Of a stretch of 55,865 nucleotides of DNA, positions 42,740 through 51,760 are shown in pieces. Location: the NCBI GenBank assembly GCA_004322005.1, contig SCRF01000122.1:1-55865 (forward strand), read 5' to 3'. Position 1 is the stretch's first letter, and every line of letters starts with the position of its first letter. Made by a program: the position numbers and the translations under genes. Source of the DNA: Rhodanobacter sp. (GTDB taxonomy: Bacteria; Pseudomonadota; Gammaproteobacteria; Xanthomonadales; Rhodanobacteraceae). The notes beneath the pieces are model-generated. The model was not told where the DNA came from and did no database searches. It was given only the letters and a program-made list of their open reading frames with translations.

Positions 42740-43576
42740 CTATGAGAGCCGCTTGCCCTCTTTGCGGCGCCGCCAGGTAAAGAGGCCAAGGAAGGCCAGG
42801 CCCAGACCCAGCAGACCGGCCGCACCCGGCTCGGGTACCGCCACCGACCTGCCGATCAACGTGGCCGTTCCCGTAATCGGATAGTGGCAAGGATTGGTCG
42901 GATCGGGTGAGGGCGTAGTCCCACAGCCTATCCTTTGGAATTGCGAAAACAGAAACTCCGAATTAAGCGTAAAGTCCGCAAATCCACCCAGCCCGTCGGC
43001 TTGGGTGTGGGTCTGGAAGTAGGAAGCCGCAGGACCTCCGGACGCGTCCAGGAACCCGATTCCGTTGGATCCCGTCAGGGGATTGGTGACAGTGCCAACG
43101 ACCGTGGAGAAAAGCTGCGCCGTGCCCCCGAAGCCAAGCACCGAACCGTCATGGCCGGACAAGGTGAGCCACGGCGTACCAATCCCGGCCGTCGTCGGAT
43201 TCAGCACATTGAAGCTAGTGGTGTTGTCAACGAAAAAGCTGATGGACCCCGGGCTGAACTCGACCTGATTACCGGTGATGTTCGACACCGTGTACTGGAA
43301 GGTGAAGTTGAGATCGCAGCCTGGGCAAAACGTTGACGGGTTTGTCCCGTTGAACGAGCCAATCACCCCGTAGCCCGTCAGCACGTCGCCGACGCTCGCA
43401 ACGGACGATTCGCGGAAGTTGAGTGCCTGGATGGTCAGGTCCAACGGACTGCCGGGATCCCACACGACGCCGCTTACATTGATGGGAGTTGCCAGCGTCG
43501 ATCCACTCCACGCACCCAGCGCCAGCGCGCATGCGAGTGCGGCTCCAATGTTTTTTTTCGTCACCATGTTCTTCAT
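42740..43576 (-). CDS. PEP-CTERM sorted extracellular protein
   Basis: 278 residues. Signal peptide (IGAALACALALGAWSGSTLA), a secreted Asn/Gly/Thr-rich beta domain with two Cys pairs (FCPGC, and IGCG...NPCHYP) and the sorting tail VPEPGAAGLLGLGLAFLGLF followed by TWRRRK. The PEP motif, hydrophobic stretch and basic cluster are what exosortase XrtA recognises and cleaves. Function of the mature domain is unknown. A sigma-54 promoter and two repeated boxes lie upstream and a strong terminator downstream, so it is a single-gene unit. Confidence 0.95.
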   Translation of the reverse strand: MKNMVTKKNIGAALACALALGAWSGSTLATPINVSGVVWDPGSPLDLTIQALNFRESSVASVGDVLTGYGVIGSFNGTNPSTFCPGCDLNFTFQYTVSNITGNQVEFSPGSISFFVDNTTSFNVLNPTTAGIGTPWLTLSGHDGSVLGFGGTAQLFSTVVGTVTNPLTGSNGIGFLDASGGPAASYFQTHTQADGLGGFADFTLNSEFLFSQFQRIGCGTTPSPDPTNPCHYPITGTATLIGRSVAVPEPGAAGLLGLGLAFLGLFTWRRRKEGKRLS

Positions 43577-43649
43577 CCTTCAGTTAAGAATCAACCGATA
43601 CACCTGAACGGCAGTGGCGCGCGTAGTGACATTGCCTCAACGCAGAGGC

Positions 43650-43665
43650 AGCAAAAAGCGCGCCA
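43650..43665 (-). promoter_or_regulatory. sigma-54 promoter of the PEP-CTERM gene
   Basis: Minus strand TGGCGCG-CTTT-TTGCT fits TGGCACG-N4-TTGCW with one mismatch and has the exact GG-N10-GC spacing. Transcription would start near 43639, giving a leader of about 63 bases. PrsR, encoded at 53839-55200, is a sigma-54 activator, which makes the assignment coherent. Confidence 0.8.
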
Positions 43666-43725
43666 TAGATAGAACATGCTGTTTTTGCTCGACTTATTGA
43701 TTCCACGCTGCTGGATTTGCTCAAT

Positions 43726-43750
43726 ATTTGTAAGGTATTCCGACATCCCG
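43726..43750 (-). promoter_or_regulatory. candidate PrsR-binding box 1
   Basis: Top-strand ATTTGTAAGGTATTCCGACA then TCCCG; it matches the second copy at 43965-43989 in 19 of 25 bases. It lies about 90-110 bp upstream of the sigma-54 start, a normal enhancer distance. Such upstream boxes are known for PEP-CTERM genes; identity with the published box was not verified. Confidence 0.6.
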
Positions 43751-43964
43751 CGAGCGCGTGTGCCGCAACCAGATTTCTCCGCCATGGTGTCGCCGTCGGT
43801 ATCCGCCTCACCAACATCAGCAACGTCGGGAGCCGGCAGTGCCCCGGTCCGCCGACAGCTGAACCAATGTTTCAGGCATGCCGTCGAATATCCGCACCAT
43901 GCCGAGCATGATGCAAGAGTCTGTTTTAGCGAACATGTATCCGATCACGCCGGCTACAAGCCGG

Positions 43965-43989
43965 ATTTGTAAAGGATTTCGACACCGGG
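43965..43989 (-). promoter_or_regulatory. candidate PrsR-binding box 2
   Basis: Top-strand ATTTGTAAAGGATTTCGACA then CCGGG, the partner of box 1 in the same orientation, 239 bp further upstream. Between and around the two boxes (43751-43964) there is no gene. Confidence 0.5.
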
Positions 43990-44001
43990 TGGAAATCACA
44001 T

Positions 44002-44121
44002 GTTCTTCACCCTCGCAGGGTGAAGCCGCGAGGGCGCCCGAAGGCGATACCCGCGGGGTTTCCCTTGCGAAACTCCATCACCGAGGTGCCTGCGGCAGGG
44101 CGCGGCGAATGCGTGAAGAAC
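44002..44121. repeat. 120-bp inverted-repeat-bounded element
   Basis: GTTCTTCAC (44002-44010) and GTGAAGAAC (44113-44121) are exact inverted ends. Inside are further hairpins (CACCCTCGCAGGGTG and GC-rich stems), suggesting a small non-coding mobile repeat. It lies just after the nitroreductase-like stop codon. Confidence 0.4.
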
Positions 44122-44179
44122 TAAGGTCGCGCAGTGTATGAAGGCCAGCGCACAGAAACGAAGACCGTGGCTGGCCCCG

Positions 44180-45244
44180 CTATGGGAAAACACCGAAACT
44201 GGCGAGCGTTCGTCGCCCACTGCGACAGCGCGGCACCGACCGCGCGTAGCCAAGCCGCAAAAACACCAGCCCATGTCCCGACGCGCACAGGTCGCTCAGG
44301 GCCGGACCTAGACGCGTGAGCGGCCCCTGAAAGGCCGGCTCGATGGATACGAACCCGAGGCTGAGTACTCCCGCCGCCGCATACGGCTGGACCGACAGCC
44401 CGTCCAGAGTGGCCGCGAGCCACACACGCTGCAAAGCGCGACCACCCGCGAGCACATCGGATCGCGCCGTGGACGGAATGACGAGCAGACAGAGACCGGG
44501 CGACAGCCGGATGGGCAGCCAGGCCGAGCGCCACCCCAGAACCGACGCCGCGCCCAGCCGGTTGAGCATGGTCATCACCGCAGGATGACGCATCGCCTGG
44601 AAGGCCGGGCGCAACGGTGGCTCCACGGCCAGCGCCGCGGGCGCCAGGCCTTCCTCGCAGGCGGTGTGCCAGCCAACGGGAAAGCGGATACTCGAAAACA
44701 GTTCCGCGTGCAGCGTCGGGCTCCTGAAGCGCAGCGTCTCGGCCTGCCTGATGACGCTGAGTGCGGCTTTTCTCTCCCGCGGTGTCTGCGGCCAATAAAG
44801 CCGCTGCCCGGGAATCTGCCGGGCCTGGGCATTCAGGCGCGTCTGTGTATCGGTGGTGATCGGGCCGGCCCAGGGGAAGCGGCGGTCGGTGTGGCGCTGC
44901 TCGATGGCGCCAGCCAATGGCTCGGGTTGGTCGCACTCGGGATCGCGGCGCCAACGGACGCGGGCGACCCATAGCTCGTCATCGTGGCGCGGGAAGGTCT
45001 GCAGGTCCGCCACATAACCGAGCGACCGGGCGTGGATGATCATGTTTTCCAGGCATGCGCCAGCGGCCAGATCGCTGAGGACGTATCGGGTATCGGATAC
45101 GCGGCCGCTACGGCCCGCATCGATTCGAAGGTCCAGGTCGTCGCCGCACCATGCAAATTGCCATGGCTGCGAATTATCCGCCGAGGGCGCGGCGATGCCC
45201 GCGCGCAGAATGTCTGCTTTCGTATGCCGGTTCACGGTCCGCAC
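44180..45244 (-). CDS. nitroreductase-family protein of the PEP-CTERM locus
   Basis: 354-residue flavin-type protein. SADNSQPWQFAW is the usual FMN-contacting N-terminal motif of nitroreductases, and QRVWLAATLDGLSVQPYAAA the conserved C-terminal helix and loop. It is longer than classic 200-residue nitroreductases and similar in size to those found beside or fused to ThiF-like domains. The GTG at 45244 begins the conserved frame but has a weak ribosome site. The ThiF gene lies on the same strand beyond the PEP-CTERM gene; the two may act together on a common substrate. Confidence 0.82.
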   Translation of the reverse strand: MRTVNRHTKADILRAGIAAPSADNSQPWQFAWCGDDLDLRIDAGRSGRVSDTRYVLSDLAAGACLENMIIHARSLGYVADLQTFPRHDDELWVARVRWRRDPECDQPEPLAGAIEQRHTDRRFPWAGPITTDTQTRLNAQARQIPGQRLYWPQTPRERKAALSVIRQAETLRFRSPTLHAELFSSIRFPVGWHTACEEGLAPAALAVEPPLRPAFQAMRHPAVMTMLNRLGAASVLGWRSAWLPIRLSPGLCLLVIPSTARSDVLAGGRALQRVWLAATLDGLSVQPYAAAGVLSLGFVSIEPAFQGPLTRLGPALSDLCASGHGLVFLRLGYARSVPRCRSGRRTLASFGVFP

Positions 45245-46525
45245 TCATCCATTTATAACAACCGTGTGATTTGATGCAAAACACCCAAGATCAGCAAGCA
45301 TTCCTGCCGGTTGCGCTTACTTTAGTGTGCCCGGCATTCAGCTCGCCCAAACACTATACGCGGGGATAAATCCATCCACCAAAATACGTCCCTTTCAAGA
45401 AACAAAACCATCAGTGGCCGGCTTGGGATTGATGTGTCATCTCGCGGTGTGTATAGCCCGGCATGGCGTCTGAAGCACAAGCTGATGCAGCCCATGCAAT
45501 TCCACGAAGCCATCCGCCGCCATCCGGGTGGCCTGACCAGCCGGATTGACGATACCTGTTTGGGTGGGAACGGAGCCGGGGAACGCCCGGGCGCGGCCAG
45601 GAGAACGAGTGCCACGTCGTAATCGCGGCGTTCCCCGATGCTGGAGGTCTCCCGGGCCCGGTCATCGTGGGCGGGGCAGCAGCAAAGCCTGAACGACTGC
45701 ACGCCAGCTCGAGCCCGACACCGAAGGTTTGCAGTGACCGTCGGGCGCTCTCCGGGCTGCCATCGACCAAGACGACGCCTACACCGTGATCGGCGCCGGC
45801 GTTCGATGCCGGTTCAAGCGTGCTTCAGCCCGAAGGTCAGGGTGTCACGCCTGACTGCCAGCTACGACCCGGATATGCACGGGTGTGGCGTATGGATGTT
45901 CGGTTGCTGACGTGCGACCGAATACGGTTGAGGATGATCACGCGGGTTTCTGAACGTTATCTGTGTCTCAACCCGCTATTTTGACACGCAATTCACATAA
46001 TCACAGCATGATTATAGCATAAGATTCACGTAATCATCGCATAATGTAGCAGAAGGGGTACAACACCCCACGGTGGGCATGGTTCGTTTCTGAACGAGCT
46101 AAAGACATGGAGGTGGCCCGCGACACGCCCCTGATTAGGTTCGTTAGCTCAGCCATGAAAGGTTTCGACAAGCCGCAAGTTTGGCTCCGGCCAAGGATCG
46201 CAGAGTACCCCGGCGTATATCAACCGCGACAGCGTCGCGGCCAAATGGATCCGGCGGTCGAAGTGATGCCGCGCCGCGGAGGAGTGGCGTGGGGCAGGTT
46301 TGCCCTGCTTGGCGGTCTGATAGCGCCCGCTCGTGGCGCGATTGGCGGTGACCAGTACTTTATTGACCCGGCGCGCTTCGGGCACTTTGCGGATAGTTCG
46401 AGGATCCGCAGTCGCCAGCACGACATGCACGGCGGGCATCCGCACAACGTGCAAAGCAAGCCGGTTCGTCGTAATCAAGAAGTGGCATGCATTGAACCAA
46501 CGTGCCACCAGTCGGGGACCGAAAC
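45245..46525. other. 1.28-kb divergent intergenic region
   Basis: Separates the nitroreductase-like gene (minus) from the acyl-amino-acid synthase gene (plus). No convincing gene. Minus-strand frames at 45322-45770 contain response-regulator-like scraps (RRDYDVALVLL) that may be decay products. 45960-46045 is AT-rich with a direct repeat. At 46154-46170 GAAAGGTTTCGACA resembles the boxes upstream of the PEP-CTERM gene, and 46310-46324 (TGGCGGT-CTGA-TAGC) is a weak sigma-54-like element with the right spacing. Confidence 0.5.
45991..46042 (+). repeat. AT-rich direct repeat, 33-bp period
   Basis: ATTCACATAATCACAGCAT (45991-46009) recurs as ATTCACGTAATCATCGCAT (46024-46042), 16 of 19 identical, offset by 33 bp or three helical turns. 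A TTGACA lies just before the first copy (45981-45986). The arrangement suggests paired binding sites for a regulator of one of the flanking divergent genes. Confidence 0.5.
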
Positions 46526-47359
46526 ATGAACCAAATCAGATCGGTAGAAATGTCCGAGACTGTCATCGACATCACGGCGCGTCTCGCGCGCTCAGCGATG
46601 CGCAGCAGCGCACCGCCGTGTTCGTGCGCGACCAGTCTCGAACAGGTGGAAGCGGCCTGGCGGCTGGTCTATGAACGCTACTCGCAAATGGGACTGATCG
46701 ACGAAAACCCGTTTGGCATCCATGCCGCTCCTACTGCCGTGGGAGAGCATGCATGCGTGATATGGGGGCCGGATGGGCCGGAAGTCGGCTATACGATGAC
46801 CCTGTTCCGCGACAATCCCATGGGGCTCGCGCTGGACAGCGTATATGCACCCTATCTCGATGAACTGCGCCGAAAGGGGCGCCGCCTGCTCGAGGTGGGA
46901 ATGCTGGCGGATCGTCGACGGGGTGCTTCACGCGGCGTCGGAGCCCTGTTCAGCATGATGCGCTGGGCCATACACTATGGATTGCACACCAATTTGACCG
47001 ATATCGTTATCGGCGTGCATCCGCGGCATGCCCAGTTCTACATACGTTGTTACGGCTTCGAAGAATTCGCGCCACCGACAAGCTACGCCTTGGTGCGAAA
47101 CAACCCGGTGATACTCTTGCGCCTCCCTCTGCTCGAGGAACTGGCGAAAGACGAGTTGCCACGAGGGCTCGCTGATGCGCGCGACAACCCGCTGTCCGGC
47201 AATGCGTTCTCGCATCGCTTCGCGTTTGAGCCGGAGCAACTGCGTGGCTCCCTGATCGCGGGCTTTTTGAAAGCCCGCTATTGCATTGATCCGGGCCGCA
47301 CGGCCGCGCCGGCTGCCGGTTACCCTGGTTCCGCAGTACGCGCCCGACATTTCGGGTAG
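46526..47359 (+). CDS. FeeM-like N-acyl amino acid synthase
   Basis: 277-residue GNAT-fold acyltransferase. The sequence SLEQVEAAWRLVYERYSQMG, the pairs ALDSVYAPYLDELRRKGRRL and EVGMLADRR, and VIGVHPRHAQFYIRCYGFEE are the FeeM/NAS catalytic core, which transfers long-chain acyl groups from acyl carrier protein to an amino acid. Such synthases are known to be linked to PEP-CTERM/exosortase loci. ATG 46526 has GGGGA eight bases upstream; 46550 is an alternative. The C-terminal 50 residues are variable. Confidence 0.87.
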   Translation: MNQIRSVEMSETVIDITARLARSAMRSSAPPCSCATSLEQVEAAWRLVYERYSQMGLIDENPFGIHAAPTAVGEHACVIWGPDGPEVGYTMTLFRDNPMGLALDSVYAPYLDELRRKGRRLLEVGMLADRRRGASRGVGALFSMMRWAIHYGLHTNLTDIVIGVHPRHAQFYIRCYGFEEFAPPTSYALVRNNPVILLRLPLLEELAKDELPRGLADARDNPLSGNAFSHRFAFEPEQLRGSLIAGFLKARYCIDPGRTAAPAAGYPGSAVRARHFG

Positions 47360-47856
47360 TTCGGCCTGGCCGGTCCTTGGGAGACTTCCCGTCAACGCCA
47401 GGCGCACGGGGCTTTTGCCCTGAGTCTTCGGGCCGCTGCTGGTCTTCGGGCTGTCCTCTTTGCTGCGTTCCGCATGTCAGTGCTGCGCGGATTCGACGAA
47501 TGTCGACTGCATTTCCTTGGACGGCCTTGCGAGCCATCGCCGCTGGCTCGTACCGGTGTATAAACCGCACCCGAAGACCTCTTGCATTCATCCGACTGCG
47601 ATCCGGCAGGGCGGGAATGCACGGCGACGGCGCTATCTGGCAGATCGCGGTGTACCGCTTCAGGCGTCGGTTTCGACTGCGCGAGATGCTGCCGCAACTG
47701 GCGCGCGCGATCATGCTGCGCAAGCCATATCGCGATGTCGACTTTGCGCTTGGCGGGCAATTTTCGTGGCTGGAAGTGAGGGCAAACAGGTAGACTCTTC
47801 AATCGCATATCCAAGCACACTGCCGGATCCCCTGTCAGATCGGCCAAGGAAGCTCC
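47360..47856 (+). other. intergenic stretch with a possible 3' gene remnant
   Basis: No confident gene. A frame ending at 47793 closes with REMLPQLARAIMLRKPYRDV followed by DFALGGQFSWLEV, which looks like the C-terminus of a real protein, but what precedes it is Cys/Arg-rich and non-coding in character. It may be the tail of a deleted gene; no family recognised. Confidence 0.25.
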
Positions 47857-49178
<1,322 letters not shown>

Positions 49179-49179
<1 letters not shown>

Positions 49180-50222
49180 TGAATGACTTGGTCGAGGCAC
49201 TTCCAGTCGCACTCAGGGAACGTATTCTGGCGTCTCGCCAGAGCTGGTTAGTTACGGGTGCAGCGGGCTTTATTGGTTCCAACCTTGTCGAGGCACTCCT
49301 TGCGTTGGGCCAGCATGTGGTTGGCTTGGACAATTTCGCTACGGGCTACCAACGCAATCTTGATGAAGTTGAACAGATCGTGGGCGCGCAGGCATGGTCA
49401 CGTTTCCGTTTCATCACGGGCGACATCCGCCGTATCGATGACTGCCGCAAGGCGTGTGAAGGCGTCCAGCACGTACTGCATCAGGCGGCGCTGGGGTCGG
49501 TGCCTCGCTCGATCGAAGATCCGTTGGCCATACATGACACCAATTGCTCCGGCTCACTCAACATGCTGGTGGCAGCGCGCGATGCCAAGGTAGGAAGTTT
49601 TACCTATGCCGCCAGTAGTTCCACCTATGGCGACCACCCGGGGCTGCCCAAGGTGGAAGACCAGATTGGCAACCTCCTGAGTCCTTACGCCGTGACGAAG
49701 TACGTCAATGAACTGTATGCCAGCGTTTTTGCACGCTGCTACGGTTTCAATAGCATTGGTCTGCGTTACTTCAACGTGTTCGGTCCGCGACAGGATCCCG
49801 ATGGTGACTATGCGGCAGTCATCCCCAAGTGGATAGACAGCCTCATCAGGGGCGACTCGGTGTTCATCAACGGTGACGGTGAGACCAGCCGTGATTTTTG
49901 TTATGTCTCCAATGTGGTGCAGGCGAACTTGTTGGCGGCAACCACCGAAAGTCCCATCGCCATGAATCAGGTTTACAACGTAGCGGTAGGTCACCGTACG
50001 ACACTCAATGAGCTTTACTCCCAGCTTCAGGCCAATCTTCTGCCGTACTACGCGCATCTACAAGACGCACAGCCCGTGTATCGGGAGTTTCGCGCGGGGG
50101 ATGTTCGTCATAGTCTGGCCGACATAAGCAAGGCGGCAGCGAATCTGGGTTTCACGCCTACGCAAAACATCGGGCAAGGGCTGGCCTTGGCGATGCCTTG
50201 GTATATGAAACCCCGGGCCTAG
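49179..50222 (+). CDS. UDP-N-acetylglucosamine 4-epimerase, WbpP/TviC-like
   Basis: 347-residue short-chain dehydrogenase/epimerase. NAD motif [17 protein letters not shown], catalytic Ser/Tyr/Lys in [16 protein letters not shown] and [14 protein letters not shown], and [20 protein letters not shown] are typical of WbpP. With the upstream WbpO-like enzyme it makes UDP-GalNAcA-type precursors. GGGAG lies seven bases before ATG 49179. Its codon usage is visibly less GC-biased than its neighbours, hinting at transfer. Confidence 0.93.
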
Positions 50223-50524
50223 GAGCCTGTCGGGCTTTGGTTGGCCTGGCGGCGAGTTCGGCTGTGCGAGGACGGATTTCTCGGGAGATGGGTCGCTGGC
50301 TTGGCAAAGACGCAGTTCCCGACATTGAAAATGCATGCACGAAAATGTTGGTCACCGGCAATGCCGGCTTCCCGGGAGGCAGCAAGCTCATCAGGGTGCG
50401 AACCTTCCCAGCAACGGCGTGGATCCTGAGACCGTCCATGTAAAGATTCTCTCGGGATAACACGCTAGTATGCGGGCAGCGCCTTGCCACACTCAAAGCC
50501 ATATGGATCGGGGGATGCCCTGTC
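50223..50524 (+). other. intergenic stretch with epimerase-like relic
   Basis: No intact gene. Around 50346-50400 the frame KMLVTGNAGFPGGSKLIRV imitates the N-terminal NAD motif of a nucleotide-sugar epimerase and then decays. Near 50474-50487 GG-N10-GC with CTTGCC is a weak sigma-54-like match, preceded by ATGTAAAGATTCTCTCGGGA at 50439-50458, which loosely resembles the PEP-CTERM boxes. Confidence 0.35.
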
Positions 50525-51694
50525 ATGCAGCGGCTCAGGATTGACTTGATCGCGGCCGCGCGGCCCAATTTCATGAAGGTTGCGCCGCTGTTCCACGCGT
50601 TGCACGAGCAATTGTGGTGCCGTTTGCGCCTGGTGCATACGGGCCAGCACTACGACCGGAACATGTCGGAGGCTTTTTTTCGCGATCTTAAGTTGCCGTC
50701 GCCGGATCTGAACCTGGGCGTGGGCAGCGGCAGTCACGCCGAACAGACCGCGAACGTGATGCTCGCCTACGAAGGCGCCTGTGTCGCGGATCGACCGGAC
50801 CTGATCGTCGTGGTTGGGGATGTCAATGCGACGCTTGCCTGCACCTTGGTCGGCGCAAAGCTGTGCATTCCGGTGGCGCATCTGGAGGCCGGGTTGCGCA
50901 GCCGCGACCGCCGGATGCCCGAGGAAATCAACCGGCTGGTGACCGACGCGGTCGCCGACATCCTGTGGACCCCGTCACCGGACGCCGACGAGAATCTCGC
51001 CGCCGAAGGCGTTCCGCCGGAAAAGATCACACGAGTCGGCAACATCATGATCGACTCCTACGAACTGATGCGCGAGCGCATCGATGCCAGCGGCGAGCGA
51101 AACCGGCTCGGACTTGAGAAGCGCGAGTACGCGGTGGTGACACTGCACCGCCCGTCCAACGTGGATGCACCCGCAGCACTCAAGTCACTGATCAGCCAAC
51201 TCACGGGCATTGCGGCCCGATTGCCGCTGGTGTTTCCGGTACACCCGCGCACCCGCAAGAATCTGGAAGCCTTCCGCCTTTGGCCGAAACTGGCGGAAGC
51301 GCCTGACCTGCAAATCATCGAGCCGCTCGGCTACGTGGATTTCATGAACCTTGTTTGCGGTGCACGCCTGATCATCACGGATTCGGGTGGTGTCCAGGAA
51401 GAGACCACCTATCTCGGCATACCCTGCCTGACGTTGCGCACCACCACCGAACGGCCGATCACCATCACGGAGGGTACCAACCGACTGGTGACCGCCGCCG
51501 AGCTGCTGCCAGCGGTAGACGAGATTCTCGCTGGTCACTGGCCGCATGGACGCAAGCCACAGCTCTGGGACGGACATACGGCAGCACGCGTGGCGGCCGA
51601 CATTCGTAGCCGTCTGCTGATCCCGCCACCCTCCGTTACCGAAGAAGCAGCGGGTTCCGCAAGTTCCAGCCAGCACGTGCCAGACAGTGCGTGA
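50525..51694 (+). CDS. wecB: UDP-N-acetylglucosamine 2-epimerase (non-hydrolysing)
   Basis: 389-residue enzyme converting UDP-GlcNAc to UDP-ManNAc. LVHTGQHYDRNMSEAFF, VVVGDVNATLACTLVGAK, HLEAGLRSRDRRMPEEINR and DSGGVQEETTYLGIPCLTLR are the family's fixed motifs. The C-terminal 25 residues (Ser/Ala-rich) are extra. In XrtA loci this gene usually sits with exopolysaccharide genes. ATG 50525 follows GGGGG by about nine bases. Confidence 0.95.
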   Translation: MQRLRIDLIAAARPNFMKVAPLFHALHEQLWCRLRLVHTGQHYDRNMSEAFFRDLKLPSPDLNLGVGSGSHAEQTANVMLAYEGACVADRPDLIVVVGDVNATLACTLVGAKLCIPVAHLEAGLRSRDRRMPEEINRLVTDAVADILWTPSPDADENLAAEGVPPEKITRVGNIMIDSYELMRERIDASGERNRLGLEKREYAVVTLHRPSNVDAPAALKSLISQLTGIAARLPLVFPVHPRTRKNLEAFRLWPKLAEAPDLQIIEPLGYVDFMNLVCGARLIITDSGGVQEETTYLGIPCLTLRTTTERPITITEGTNRLVTAAELLPAVDEILAGHWPHGRKPQLWDGHTAARVAADIRSRLLIPPPSVTEEAAGSASSSQHVPDSA

Positions 51695-51760
51695 ATCCGG
51701 CAGGGGTGGACAGCCGGTTGACCGCAGACAGCCGCACCACGCGCCAGGGATCGTCCAGAT

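Noticed and set aside
44002-44121. riboswitch (cobalamin or c-di-GMP type)
   Set aside because: No conserved core of any class could be matched and it lies at a gene's 3' end.
45322-45770. response-regulator-like scraps
   Set aside because: Only a short DVALVLL segment resembles a receiver domain; no phospho-site or continuous frame.
46149-46508. 119-codon minus-strand frame before the acyl-amino acid synthase
   Set aside because: Codon use is passable, but no family is recognised and it overlaps the head of a real gene region; too weak to call.
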